Shown here piece by piece: positions 1-8,498 of a stretch of DNA of 64,000 bases (its first letter is position 1; each line of letters starts with the position of its first letter). The notes beneath the pieces are model-generated. The model had not been told where the DNA came from and ran no database searches. It was given only the letters and a program-made list of their open reading frames with translations. The position numbers and the translations under genes were made by a program. Origin of the DNA: Leptospira_A sp046736045 (lineage in GTDB: Bacteria; Spirochaetota; Leptospiria; Leptospirales; Leptospiraceae); contig NZ_CP177134.1 in the NCBI RefSeq assembly GCF_046736045.1, positions 496,001 to 560,000 on the forward strand, read 5' to 3'.

Positions 1-209
1 GTATTCGGAACCGAACTGGAATTGTTTTGGGGAAGAGAATCGGAAGTACCGGATGAATTTGTATTTTCTTTTCCATCTAACTGTAGTCTTTCGGGGAAGG
101 GCAAAAAGATTTCATTGCCCGGATCTGAGTTTTGCGGAGATAAGGATGTTATAAAAAAGCCAGAGAAGAGAGTGGCAACAATCAAAGGATGCTTGGCTTT
201 AAGGATCAT
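1..209 (-). CDS. exported protein of unknown function (3' end outside window)
   Basis: An open frame on the minus strand starts with ATG at 209 and is still open at base 1, giving 69 residues. Residues 1-24 look like a Sec signal peptide: a basic start (MILKAKH), a hydrophobic core, then polar residues. The visible mature part is rich in Ser, Asn and Pro, and I recognise no domain. It begins 26 nt after the stop of the upstream membrane protein, so it is probably the third gene of the OmpA/PD40 operon. Its location is likely periplasm or outer membrane, by inference from the signal peptide. Confidence 0.55.
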   Translation of the reverse strand, partial: MILKAKHPLIVATLFSGFFITSLSPQNSDPGNEIFLPFPERLQLDGKENTNSSGTSDSLPQNNSSSVPN

Positions 210-235
210 TTTATTGAATCAAATGGTAGGCGGAT

Positions 236-1054
236 TTATTGTCTAGGAACTCTTTCAAGCTCTCTGGGTTTACGCCCGTTGGATTCGCTGGCAGGAGATA
301 AAGAAGGACTTTGGGATTCCTTTCTCTTTTTTTCAGCCACTTTCTTTTCCAACTGTTCCACCTTATCCAACATCTTTTTGAATCTCAGATCTTCCGCATT
401 GTCCATATCTGTATTCGATGGAGCTGTCTGAGACATTCTCCCCGGCTTTGCAGAAAGATCCGTGTTCACACGATCCAGATTTTTAGGAGATGATTTGCCC
501 ATCTCCTGCAATTCATCCGTATTTTGCCAAGAGCCTATTCTTTCCACATCCATAGGAGATGAGATCAATCCGTCACCCGAAGGAGTGGCGAGTGGAGGAA
601 CCGAAGTATCCTCCGCCTTTCTGTTTCTAAAATCATATTCTTTGCCGAGGAAATCGGATTCTTCCGGATAAGCGACCTGGCTCGGATTGGTTTGTTCCCT
701 TTCACTGACAAAATCAAATTGCATCTTGCGATTGCTTTCATAAGACAGATCTTCCGGATTTGTCATTTGTACGTCTTTTCTTTTGCGGTTATAATCTCTT
801 TCCACTTCCATAAGGAAAAGCGATCGTATATCCTGCGCTAGTTGAAGGCCTTGGGGTTTTGCGCCTTCCCAACCTTTCGACCAACCGGTATAGATTGCCA
901 TGATGAGAAAAAAGATAAACAATCCGATTGCGATTTTGCGAAGTAAACTTTGAATCTGAGGAGGGATTTTGTCGACGAGAGAATCGACGGCACCCAACAT
1001 TTTTTTCGTATCTACATTGACTTTGGGAATATTTATATTTTTAAGATCTACCAT
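236..1054 (-). CDS. single-pass membrane protein of unknown function
   Basis: This is a 272-residue protein with one clear membrane helix at about residues 41-59 (IGLFIFFLIMAIYTGW) after a short cytoplasmic-type N-terminus. The long remainder is hydrophilic and low in complexity. A charged, probably coiled-coil stretch lies near residues 225-250 (KMLDKVEQLEKKVAEKKRKE). The gene starts 2 nt after the stop of the OmpA/PD40 gene, so translation is probably coupled and the two products may act together at the envelope. I recognise no enzymatic domain. Confidence 0.75.
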   Translation of the reverse strand: MVDLKNINIPKVNVDTKKMLGAVDSLVDKIPPQIQSLLRKIAIGLFIFFLIMAIYTGWSKGWEGAKPQGLQLAQDIRSLFLMEVERDYNRKRKDVQMTNPEDLSYESNRKMQFDFVSEREQTNPSQVAYPEESDFLGKEYDFRNRKAEDTSVPPLATPSGDGLISSPMDVERIGSWQNTDELQEMGKSSPKNLDRVNTDLSAKPGRMSQTAPSNTDMDNAEDLRFKKMLDKVEQLEKKVAEKKRKESQSPSLSPASESNGRKPRELERVPRQ

Positions 1055-1056
1055 GA

Positions 1057-2913
1057 TTAATCTTCCACAATCTTAAAGACCACTCTTCGGTTTTGGGCTC
1101 TTCCCTCTTCCGTTTTATTATCCGCAATGGGAACCGAAGGCCCGAATCCTTTTGTAGTGAGTCTTGTTTCATCCATCTTATATTTAGACTTTAAATAATT
1201 TGCTACGGAAACCGCACGTTCTACGGAAAGTTTTTTGTTGGCAAGCTCTCCACCCACATTGTCCGTGTGACCTTCAATGACTACTTTCAGGCTTTCATTC
1301 TTTTTCAAAAGACTTGCCAAACGATCCAGTTCCGGTTCTGATTCTTTCGCAAGTTCTACCGAACGGAAAGCAAAAAACAGGTTGTTGAGAACGATTTCAT
1401 TTCCTTTTTTAAGTTTGGGCAAAACCAAAAGAACCGTTTTCTCATGTTCTTCCTTTTCCTTTCCCACCAAATTCAGATTTTGTGAAACAGGAAGGTAACC
1501 TTCTTTTTCTCCGTAAAATCCGTAATTTTCTTCATAAGGAAGCACGATGGAAAATTCACCTGTTTTCGGATCGGAAATGGTAGAACCAATTCCTTTCTTT
1601 TTGGTAAGTGATTCGTAAGTAACGGATGCAGAGAGAGGTTTTCCTTCTTCGTCCACTACCTTACCTTTGATCACAACGACAGGTTCCGGCTGAAAGGATC
1701 TCGGGATCGCCGCAAGATAAAGTTCCCCTTCGCGGGAAACATAAGCCCAATTTCCTACAGCAGGGATGGAGAAAAAATTCACACCACGCAAGTTAGGTGA
1801 TAATTCCTGAGGCTCCGACCATTGATTCCAAAGATCGTTCAATCTGCGTGTAACAAAAATGGAAACCCCTTCCTTTCTTCCGGACGAGGAAAAATACAAT
1901 GTTTTGTCATCCGGCCCCAAGAAGGGAGCCATCTCTTCCTCGCCGGTATTGAGAGTCGGGCCCAAGTTGATTCCTTCTTCATAAGTCCCGTTATCCGATT
2001 GGAACGTAACGTACAAATCCAGTTTTCCATAATTTCTTTTTTGTTGTGCCGAATAAACGATGGTTCTTCCCGTAGATGAAAGTGCTGATCCGCCAAACAC
2101 TTGTTGGTTTGGATTTTCAGGTTTTCTATACCAATTGTAAAATGACGGGAAATGAATTGAAATCGGATTCGACCAACCTGTTTCCGTTTTATAGGATTTA
2201 TAAAGTGGTGCTCTGCTTTGGATTTTTTCAGTACGTTCTCTATATTCGTTTTCCAATTTTGCCAAACGAAAATGAAACTCTTTCGGATTGGAAGCTTCTC
2301 TCGATGCTTCCTGAGATTTGAGAAGCATTTCCCGCTTCAGATTTTCAAGCATCTCTTCTTCACCGAAATTTCCAAAAACAAATAATTCATTCCCGCCGGG
2401 AAGAGCGGAAATCACCGCTGACGGCAAACGGTTGTTTAATGGTGCGGCCATTTGTTCTCCCGCCATCCAAAATCCGTATTGATCCCGTTTTGCTGCCCAT
2501 ATCTTCTGAGTGGATCTCGCCCCTTCCCGAATGAGGGCCGTCCAAAATAAAACTTTACCATCGGGAGTACATTGCGGGTTAAAAGAAAAATGCCCTCCGG
2601 TTACATAACGTGGGATCTTTTTCAAAGTCCAGTCGGGAACTTTGGAGCTCTCCAGAGGATCGATTTCATAACGGATGGGCAAACAGGTCTCACCATTCAC
2701 ATCACAAAGGATTCGGATTTTTTTCCCGGTGAGAAGTGCGAGCTCTTCTTGCAAAGGACTCGGTTGAAGTCGGAGAATTTGTTTTTCCATCTTCAACAAA
2801 TGGCCTGTGTTGATCACTTCCCCAAACAACACTTGTATGCCGTTTTGAGTACTTTGAGAGCTAATGAGCCCTCCCCCGAGGATAAAGAGTAGAATGATTA
2901 CAATCCTGACCAT
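1057..2913 (-). CDS. PD40 / carboxypeptidase-regulatory-like / OmpA C-terminal domain protein
   Basis: This exported protein of about 618 residues starts at the ATG at 2913, which gives a clean signal peptide (MVRIVIILLFILGGG...SS); a frame nine codons longer would spoil it. The middle carries TolB/PD40-like beta-propeller blades (for example 'APFLGPDDKTLYFSS'). They are followed by a carboxypeptidase-regulatory-like beta-sandwich ('KVVDEEGKPLSASV'). The C-terminus is an OmpA-like peptidoglycan-binding domain ('VIEGHTDNVGG', 'RAVSVANYL', 'GRAQNRRVVF'). OmpA-type domains bind diaminopimelate peptidoglycan in the periplasm, so the protein probably tethers the outer membrane or a complex to the wall. 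It heads an operon with the 272-residue membrane protein and is divergent from the ABC-F gene, with only 51 bp between start codons. Confidence 0.85.
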   Translation of the reverse strand: MVRIVIILLFILGGGLISSQSTQNGIQVLFGEVINTGHLLKMEKQILRLQPSPLQEELALLTGKKIRILCDVNGETCLPIRYEIDPLESSKVPDWTLKKIPRYVTGGHFSFNPQCTPDGKVLFWTALIREGARSTQKIWAAKRDQYGFWMAGEQMAAPLNNRLPSAVISALPGGNELFVFGNFGEEEMLENLKREMLLKSQEASREASNPKEFHFRLAKLENEYRERTEKIQSRAPLYKSYKTETGWSNPISIHFPSFYNWYRKPENPNQQVFGGSALSSTGRTIVYSAQQKRNYGKLDLYVTFQSDNGTYEEGINLGPTLNTGEEEMAPFLGPDDKTLYFSSSGRKEGVSIFVTRRLNDLWNQWSEPQELSPNLRGVNFFSIPAVGNWAYVSREGELYLAAIPRSFQPEPVVVIKGKVVDEEGKPLSASVTYESLTKKKGIGSTISDPKTGEFSIVLPYEENYGFYGEKEGYLPVSQNLNLVGKEKEEHEKTVLLVLPKLKKGNEIVLNNLFFAFRSVELAKESEPELDRLASLLKKNESLKVVIEGHTDNVGGELANKKLSVERAVSVANYLKSKYKMDETRLTTKGFGPSVPIADNKTEEGRAQNRRVVFKIVED

Positions 2914-2964
2914 ATCATACGAAATGTCGGTTGAAAACACAGTTTCCCTTAGAAAATTGGCAGT

Positions 2965-4605
2965 ATGATCTCTGCAACCAACGTAACCGTGTCTTTTGGC
3001 AAAAAACCCCTATTTGAGAACGTCTCCATCAAGTTCAAACCTGGGTGCCGGTATGGACTGATTGGTGCCAATGGATCAGGTAAATCGACCTTTATGAAGG
3101 TTTTAGCAGGCATTCTACAGCCTTCCAACGGTGCCATTGCGGTGGACAAGGACAGGAAGGTGGGTTACCTCAAGCAGGACCATTACGAATTCGAAACAGA
3201 GACTGTTTTGGGAACCGTGCTCCGTGGAAATCCGGAACTTTGGGAATTGATGCAGGAAAGAGACGCAATTTACTCCAAAGAGGAAATGACGGACGAAGAA
3301 GGAATCCGAATCTCTGAGATTGAAGAACAATTTGCAGATCTGGGCGGATATGAAGCCGAGTCGATTGCGGGAGAATTACTCGAAGGACTTGCCATTCCCA
3401 CAAACACACACACAAAACCGCTGAACTTTCTGACAGGCGGCTTCAAATTACGGGTGTTACTTGCCCAAGTTTTGTTTTTAAAACCCGATATTTTACTTTT
3501 GGACGAACCGACAAACCACTTGGATATCAAAACCATTCACTGGTTGGAAGAACTACTTACCAATTATAACGGAGTAGTCATAGTCATTTCCCATGATAGA
3601 CATTTTATCAATTCAGTATCCACTCATATTGCAGACTTGGACTATAATACCATTCGTGTTTTTCCGGGGAACTACGATGATTTCATGACCGCAGCCGAGC
3701 AGTCCAGAGAACAACTGCTAAGCGATAATAAACGCGCGAAAGAAAAAATCAATGACTTGCAAGATTTCGTGTCCCGTTTTTCGGCAAACGCGAGCAAGTC
3801 GAAACAAGCGACTTCACGTCAAAAGATGATCGAAAAGATCAAGGAAGAAATGGTAGATGTAAAACCTTCTTCCCGCGTAGCACCATACATCCGATTCAAA
3901 GCAAAAAGGGTTTTGGGAAAAGACGTCTTCGAAGCTGTAGATATTTCAAAATCTTATGATGATCTGCAAGTAATCAAAAATTTCAGCGTATCGATTTCCA
4001 AAGGAGAAAAAGTCGGGATTGTAGGAACAAACGGTGTAGGAAAAACAACTCTACTCCGAATGCTGATGAAAAAACTGAACCCGGATTCCGGACAGGTAAA
4101 ATGGGGTGACTCCGTAGAAGCATCCTATTTTCCGCAAGACCACCGTGAGGCGATGGAGCCGGATGCAGATACTCTCATTGAATGGTTGCTTCGTAACGCT
4201 CCGCAAGGAACGGAAGTTCAGGAGATTCGGGCGATCCTGGGAAGAATGTTATTTTCCGGGGATATGGCGAACAAATCCACCAAAGTTTTGTCAGGTGGTG
4301 AAAAGTCGAGAATGATCATCGGTAAAATGATCCTTGTAGGCGATAACGTCATCGTATTGGACGAACCTACCAACCACTTGGACTTGGAAACCATCGAAGC
4401 ATTGAACTACTCCCTCTCCTTATTCGAAGGAACGGTATTGCTGGTATCTCATGACCGTGAATTCATTTCTTCCCTTTGTACAAGAATCATTGAAGTCACT
4501 CCGGAAGGAATCAATGACTTCAAAGGAACTTACGAGGAATTTCTGGAAAGAGAAGGTGCTGAATTTTATAAACGACTGGCAGGCGGATCCGTCGCATCAG
4601 CTTAG
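2965..4605 (+). CDS. ybiT: ABC-F family ATPase, YbiT type
   Basis: This is a 546-residue soluble protein with two tandem ABC ATPase domains and no membrane segment. The first Walker A is GANGSGKS at residues 34-41, with Walker B 'ILLLDEPTNHLD'. The inter-domain linker contains 'SRFSANASKSKQATSR', which is characteristic of YbiT. The second Walker A is 'GTNGVGKT', followed by 'LSGGEKSRM' and a second 'LDEPTNHLD'. ABC-F proteins bind the ribosomal E site and help translation of difficult sequences. The close resemblance to E. coli YbiT through both domains and the linker supports the subfamily call. A weak hairpin plus T-run follows the gene. Confidence 0.92.
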   Translation: MISATNVTVSFGKKPLFENVSIKFKPGCRYGLIGANGSGKSTFMKVLAGILQPSNGAIAVDKDRKVGYLKQDHYEFETETVLGTVLRGNPELWELMQERDAIYSKEEMTDEEGIRISEIEEQFADLGGYEAESIAGELLEGLAIPTNTHTKPLNFLTGGFKLRVLLAQVLFLKPDILLLDEPTNHLDIKTIHWLEELLTNYNGVVIVISHDRHFINSVSTHIADLDYNTIRVFPGNYDDFMTAAEQSREQLLSDNKRAKEKINDLQDFVSRFSANASKSKQATSRQKMIEKIKEEMVDVKPSSRVAPYIRFKAKRVLGKDVFEAVDISKSYDDLQVIKNFSVSISKGEKVGIVGTNGVGKTTLLRMLMKKLNPDSGQVKWGDSVEASYFPQDHREAMEPDADTLIEWLLRNAPQGTEVQEIRAILGRMLFSGDMANKSTKVLSGGEKSRMIIGKMILVGDNVIVLDEPTNHLDLETIEALNYSLSLFEGTVLLVSHDREFISSLCTRIIEVTPEGINDFKGTYEEFLEREGAEFYKRLAGGSVASA

Positions 4606-4620
4606 TTTGACCCAAATATG

Positions 4621-4650
4621 CTGAACATCCATCATGTTTGATTTTTTGTT
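4621..4650 (+). terminator. weak intrinsic terminator after ybiT
   Basis: A 5-bp inverted repeat AACAT-ccatc-ATGTT lies 21 nt after the ybiT stop and is followed within a few bases by a six-T run. The stem is short, so this is only a possible terminator. Confidence 0.35.
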
Positions 4651-4665
4651 TCATACTTGAAATTT

Positions 4666-5127
4666 ATGAATTTGGAAATCGGCAATCATTCAGAAGCGAA
4701 GAAACACTCCGGACTCATTGCAAAATGGTACAAACAAGAGTGGGACATTCCGGAAAATATCACAATAGAAAGATTGGAAAGGTGCACGGATGCGATCCCT
4801 TTCCAAATTGTAGTTTTGAAAGATAATGAACCGATTGCCACCGGCGGTATTTATCATGAAGTCGGCCTCTTCAGAGAATTTCCGGATTATAAAGTCTTCC
4901 AACCCTGGCTGGCTTTGTTATACACCCTTCCCGAATATAGAGGGTTAGGTGTGGGAAGTTATATTTGTGATTTTTTAGATAAAGAAGTCGTTAAATCCGG
5001 CTACCGTGAATATTATCTGTTTACCAATACCGCAGAGAATTTGTATCTCAAACAAAACTGGGAACCCATCGATAGAGTGATTTATCGGGAAAAACCGACT
5101 GTCATTATGAAAAAGACATTGGCATAA
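4666..5127 (+). CDS. GNAT family N-acetyltransferase
   Basis: This 153-residue protein is read from the ATG at 4666; a TTG at 4657 is the alternative and no clear ribosome binding site separates them. The acetyl-CoA-binding motif A of GNAT enzymes is visible ('LPEYRGLGVGSYICDFL'), preceded by a beta strand with a general 'IATGGIYHEV' pattern. The C-terminal 'YLFTNTAENLYLKQNWEPI' is typical of GNAT beta5-alpha4. The substrate cannot be inferred. It sits 11 nt before a methyltransferase-like gene and probably shares its transcript. Confidence 0.8.
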   Translation: MNLEIGNHSEAKKHSGLIAKWYKQEWDIPENITIERLERCTDAIPFQIVVLKDNEPIATGGIYHEVGLFREFPDYKVFQPWLALLYTLPEYRGLGVGSYICDFLDKEVVKSGYREYYLFTNTAENLYLKQNWEPIDRVIYREKPTVIMKKTLA

Positions 5128-5138
5128 TCAAAACCACT

Positions 5139-5624
5139 ATGAATACAAATACGAAAGGTTTGAACGTAGAAATTATAGAAGACGATATCCGAAATATCAA
5201 AAAATATTCAAACTTAAGTCCGGAACTCATTCTCTGTTGCGGGGATACAATCACTCACCTGGACGACAAAAAAGATATTCACAATTTTATTACAAATATA
5301 CATGACGTATTGGCACCTAACGGAAAATTGATTTTATCATTCAGGGATTATTCCCAAGAATTGACAGGCAATGATCGGTTTATCCCTGTCAAAAGCGACG
5401 AGACCAGGATCCATACTTGTTTTTTGGAATATGGTTCGGAATTTGTAACTGTTACGGATCTATTGCATGAAAAAACGGAGACTGGTTGGAATCAAAAAGT
5501 TTCTTCTTTTCAAAAAGTCAGAATCACCTTACAGGATATATTGGGATTTTTAGAACACCACTCGATGAAAATACAATTCAACGAATCAATTCATCGTTTC
5601 ATTACGATCATTGCTTCTAAATAA
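5139..5624 (+). pseudogene. class I SAM methyltransferase-like protein lacking the SAM-binding N-terminus
   Basis: The 161-residue frame is intact but matches only the C-terminal part of a familiar class I methyltransferase family. Visible landmarks are the motif II-like 'LILCCGDTITHLD', then 'GKLILSFRDYS', 'DRFIPVKSDE' and 'TCFLEYG', in family order. The N-terminal 70-75 residues, including the Gly-rich motif I that binds S-adenosylmethionine, are absent. The upstream DNA is filled by the acetyltransferase gene 11 nt away, so the missing part is not simply out of frame. It has its own ATG. It may be a decayed remnant, or a non-catalytic protein under selection. Confidence 0.6.
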
Positions 5625-5682
5625 AAGATCGCCCGTCTCATTCAAAAAGAACAACAGTCCGTTTTGAAGTGAAACGGAAAAT

Positions 5683-6273
5683 CTAACTCAATCTATATTG
5701 CAAATTGATTTTTACAGTAGGCCATTCCGTTTCAATGATACTGTAAACAACCGTGTCCCGAATGGTTCCATTCGGCATAATGCGATGGTTGCGCAAGATT
5801 CCGTCTTCTTTGGCACCGAGTTTCTGAATCGCTTTCCTGGACTCTACATTGAAAATATGAGTTCGAAATTCGACGGCGATACATTTCAAATTTTCAAATG
5901 CATGGTCCAATAACAACAATTTACATTCCGTATTGACTTCAGTCTTCTGTGCCGATTTGGAATACCAGGTAGATCCGATTTCCAACCGTCTCACATCTTT
6001 TTCGATATTCATATACCGGGTAGAGCCTACGAATTTTCCATCCGACTTTCTTTTGACGACAAAGCTGAGTGATTCGTTCCTGCTTTCTTCATCCAAAGCC
6101 TTTTCTATCCACTTACTCATGTTATCTGGTGTAGGGACCGTAGTGAACCATAATTCCCATAATCTTCCGTCGAGCACGGCCTCTTGCAAAAAAGGGAGAT
6201 GCTCTTGTCTCAATGGATATAATTCTACGTATTTGCCGACGAGCGTAACTGGTTGTGGAGGATACGAAATCAT
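5683..6273 (-). CDS. GNAT N-acetyltransferase, RimJ/RimL-like
   Basis: This 196-residue protein resembles the RimJ/RimL branch of GNAT enzymes. The N-terminus reads 'LVGKYVELYPLRQEHLPFL', a common opening in this branch. It is followed by 'GKFVGSTRYMNI', 'RRLEIGSTWYSKSAQ' (the region preceding the acetyl-CoA site) and 'FRTHIFNVESRKAIQKLGAKEDGI', the typical end. Members acetylate protein N-termini, antibiotics or small molecules; the substrate here is unknown. The gene is convergent with the truncated methyltransferase and lies just downstream of the HtrA gene on the same strand. Confidence 0.82.
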   Translation of the reverse strand: MISYPPQPVTLVGKYVELYPLRQEHLPFLQEAVLDGRLWELWFTTVPTPDNMSKWIEKALDEESRNESLSFVVKRKSDGKFVGSTRYMNIEKDVRRLEIGSTWYSKSAQKTEVNTECKLLLLDHAFENLKCIAVEFRTHIFNVESRKAIQKLGAKEDGILRNHRIMPNGTIRDTVVYSIIETEWPTVKINLQYRLS

Positions 6274-6310
6274 ATGCGTAACAAATCCTACCCGTATATT
6301 AAACGAAATT

Positions 6311-7261
6311 CTATCCGTTGGCGAGAAGTTTTAATTTTTCAATGGGAGTAATATTCAAAATCACCTTTTGATTTTTTCTCAAAATGGTAATGCTTTGAAT
6401 GCTTCCGATTTTTTCCTTTGTCAGTATACGGAAAAGATCATCTGAAGATTCCACAGGATCGCCATTGAAAGCCAAGATCGAATCGCCATCACGCAAACCG
6501 GCACGAGCGGCAGGACTGTTCGGTTCCACGGAAACAACAAACAATGCCTTGCGATTTCTAATTTCATTGTATTGCATTACTTTCGGACTCAGTTCGATGA
6601 CTTGTGACATGATTCCCAGAAAGGCTCGTTTCACTTTTCCGGTTTGGATCAGTTCCAAAGCGATTTCCTTTGCAGTATTGATTCCGATCGCAAAACAAAG
6701 ACCTTGCGCTCCCAGAATGGTAGCAGTATTCACACCCACTACTTTTCCTTCCGAATCAATGAGAGGGCCTCCCGAATTGCCTGGATTCAAAGGAGCGTCC
6801 GTTTGAATGATATGATCAAGCAATCTTCCGGATTGCGTACGAAGTGTCCGGCCCATAGCACTGATGATTCCATGAGTTACCGTATGTTGGAATCCATGCG
6901 GATTTCCAATTGCAATTACAAGTTGCCCGATCGCAAGCTCACTGGAATCTCCCAAAGAAATCGTTTGAAAGTCGGAAGAAAATGTTTTTAAAACAGCAAG
7001 GTCCGTATCAGGATCTTCTCCCACAAGCACAGCCTCTGATTGCGAGCCGTCATATAAAGTAGTCTTGTACTGACTACCTCCTTGCACCACATGACTGTTA
7101 GTAAATAAATATCCATCAGAAGAAAACAAGAAGCCGGAACCCGAACCACTTGTGCCCGATTTTCCATTTTGATTTTTAATCGTATCAATTTTTACAACAG
7201 AGGATTTGGCACGGTCGACAGCTTGGATTATAATTTTTGAGAACTCATCCACGGTGAACAT
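6311..7261 (-). CDS. HtrA/DegP-like trypsin-type serine protease with PDZ domain, no signal peptide
   Basis: The 316-residue protein has the complete trypsin-type triad: His57 in 'TNSHVV', Asp87 in 'DTDLAVL' and Ser163 in 'GNSGGPL'. A single PDZ domain follows ('ALFVVSVEPNSPAARAGLRDGDSILAFNG'). HtrA proteases degrade misfolded proteins and are normally periplasmic. Here the protein starts MFTVDEFSKIIIQAV, an amphipathic rather than hydrophobic segment, and no upstream start adds a signal peptide. A cytoplasmic location is therefore inferred, as in the leaderless HtrA branch of some bacteria and archaea. Confidence 0.88.
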   Translation of the reverse strand: MFTVDEFSKIIIQAVDRAKSSVVKIDTIKNQNGKSGTSGSGSGFLFSSDGYLFTNSHVVQGGSQYKTTLYDGSQSEAVLVGEDPDTDLAVLKTFSSDFQTISLGDSSELAIGQLVIAIGNPHGFQHTVTHGIISAMGRTLRTQSGRLLDHIIQTDAPLNPGNSGGPLIDSEGKVVGVNTATILGAQGLCFAIGINTAKEIALELIQTGKVKRAFLGIMSQVIELSPKVMQYNEIRNRKALFVVSVEPNSPAARAGLRDGDSILAFNGDPVESSDDLFRILTKEKIGSIQSITILRKNQKVILNITPIEKLKLLANG

Positions 7262-7444
7262 TCCTTAAGAAATACTTTCTCAAAGGTTTAGACGGAAAAT
7301 TCGATTGGATCGGCGCAAATTTCGGCTCCATACATTTCTTCACGATAAGCGAAACGGGCATATTTTTTTTATTAGAAAGTCGCTTTACTTTATTCCGAGG
7401 TTAATTTATTTGAATGCTTCGAATCAAACTCTTTGGAGGTAGCT

Positions 7445-8488
7445 ATGACTTACCGTTTGGTACTGACATTTCTGACTGTTTTTTCCATCAATTTTCCAAT
7501 TTTTTCACAAACTCTCCATGTGCTCATCATGGCGGATACTTTCGATGAGACGATCGGTAAGAGTGTTAAGAAAGATCTTAACAACTTTAAAGATTTCGCG
7601 CAAAAAGTTGCAACGTCTACGGGTATGACTTTGAAGATGACAACATACCAAGGGGACGATTACTCATCAACTAATGCAAACAATGCGATAAAATCGATTT
7701 CTCCCGATGCAAATGATACGGTGCTAGTTTATTTTTCCGCCCATGGTTCAAGAACCCAAAGCACTCCTACCAAATGGCCTACCATTTATTTCCCGGACGA
7801 AGTCAGCATTGATCAGAATGAGATTTATAAAAAATTAACAAAGAAAAAACCCCGTTTGCTTTTAGTAATTGCCGATGTTTGCAACGTTTTTGCGGATGAG
7901 GATGAGTCTGTACCAAACGTGATTCCCCGAAGCATGAATTCGAATGAAGCTTTGAATTACTCTACATTATTTCTGAATAGCAAAGGCAGCATTCTTGCTT
8001 CTTCATCCAAACCGGGCCAAGCGTCCATTGCTTATGAAAAAGGCGGAGCTTATACGATCAACTTGCTCTCTGCAATTAAAAATGCGGTAAAGTCTTCTAC
8101 GCCTCCCCGTTGGGCGGACATTATGAAAATTTCGGCCAAACCGATTGATCCGAACAGCGACTCACGCCAAGATCCGCAGTTCGAATTATTTTCTTTTACG
8201 GAAGGCGGTGGAAAAGAAGCGGTAGCGATAGTCAATCCTCCGTCTTCGAAACGCATCAAGTATACATTTAGCAACGGTAAGCTGGAAGAGAAAGCTTCCA
8301 AAGTCTGGGCGCTTGCACTGGATGGTGAAGACTATGAATTGAAAGAATACGATCGTAACAAAACTTTTGTTTATTTGTCAGACGAACAAAACGGTGGCAG
8401 TTACGCTTTGGACATTGAAAACAAAATTTTTTACGAATATGATTGGGATACGGAAGATTGGGATACAATCTCGGAAAATTTAAAATAG
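7445..8488 (+). CDS. exported caspase-family (C14) peptidase
   Basis: The start is the ATG at 7445, placed just after a strong GGAGG Shine-Dalgarno; a TTG four codons upstream overlaps that site. Residues 1-21 form a signal peptide ending at 'PIFSQ'. The next domain has the caspase-like fold pattern: 'TLHVLIMAD', then 'DTVLVYFSAHGSR' with catalytic-type His100, then 'RLLLVIADVCN' with catalytic-type Cys146. The C-terminal 100 residues form a separate acidic, Tyr/Trp/Asp-rich module. Secreted bacterial caspase homologs are usually arginine/lysine-specific or signalling peptidases; the substrate is unknown. A lipoprotein gene follows after 10 nt. Confidence 0.8.
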   Translation: MTYRLVLTFLTVFSINFPIFSQTLHVLIMADTFDETIGKSVKKDLNNFKDFAQKVATSTGMTLKMTTYQGDDYSSTNANNAIKSISPDANDTVLVYFSAHGSRTQSTPTKWPTIYFPDEVSIDQNEIYKKLTKKKPRLLLVIADVCNVFADEDESVPNVIPRSMNSNEALNYSTLFLNSKGSILASSSKPGQASIAYEKGGAYTINLLSAIKNAVKSSTPPRWADIMKISAKPIDPNSDSRQDPQFELFSFTEGGGKEAVAIVNPPSSKRIKYTFSNGKLEEKASKVWALALDGEDYELKEYDRNKTFVYLSDEQNGGSYALDIENKIFYEYDWDTEDWDTISENLK

Positions 8489-8498
8489 GGAGCTATTT

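Noticed and set aside
1277..2892. Several plus-strand open frames of 70-106 codons inside the OmpA/PD40 gene
   Set aside because: They lie antisense to a gene with full domain support, have no ribosome binding sites and show no recognisable domain; they are by-products of codon bias.
5656..5681. CCGTTT/AAACGG hairpin between convergent genes as a terminator
   Set aside because: The 6-bp stem has no T-run next to it on either strand, so the evidence is too thin.
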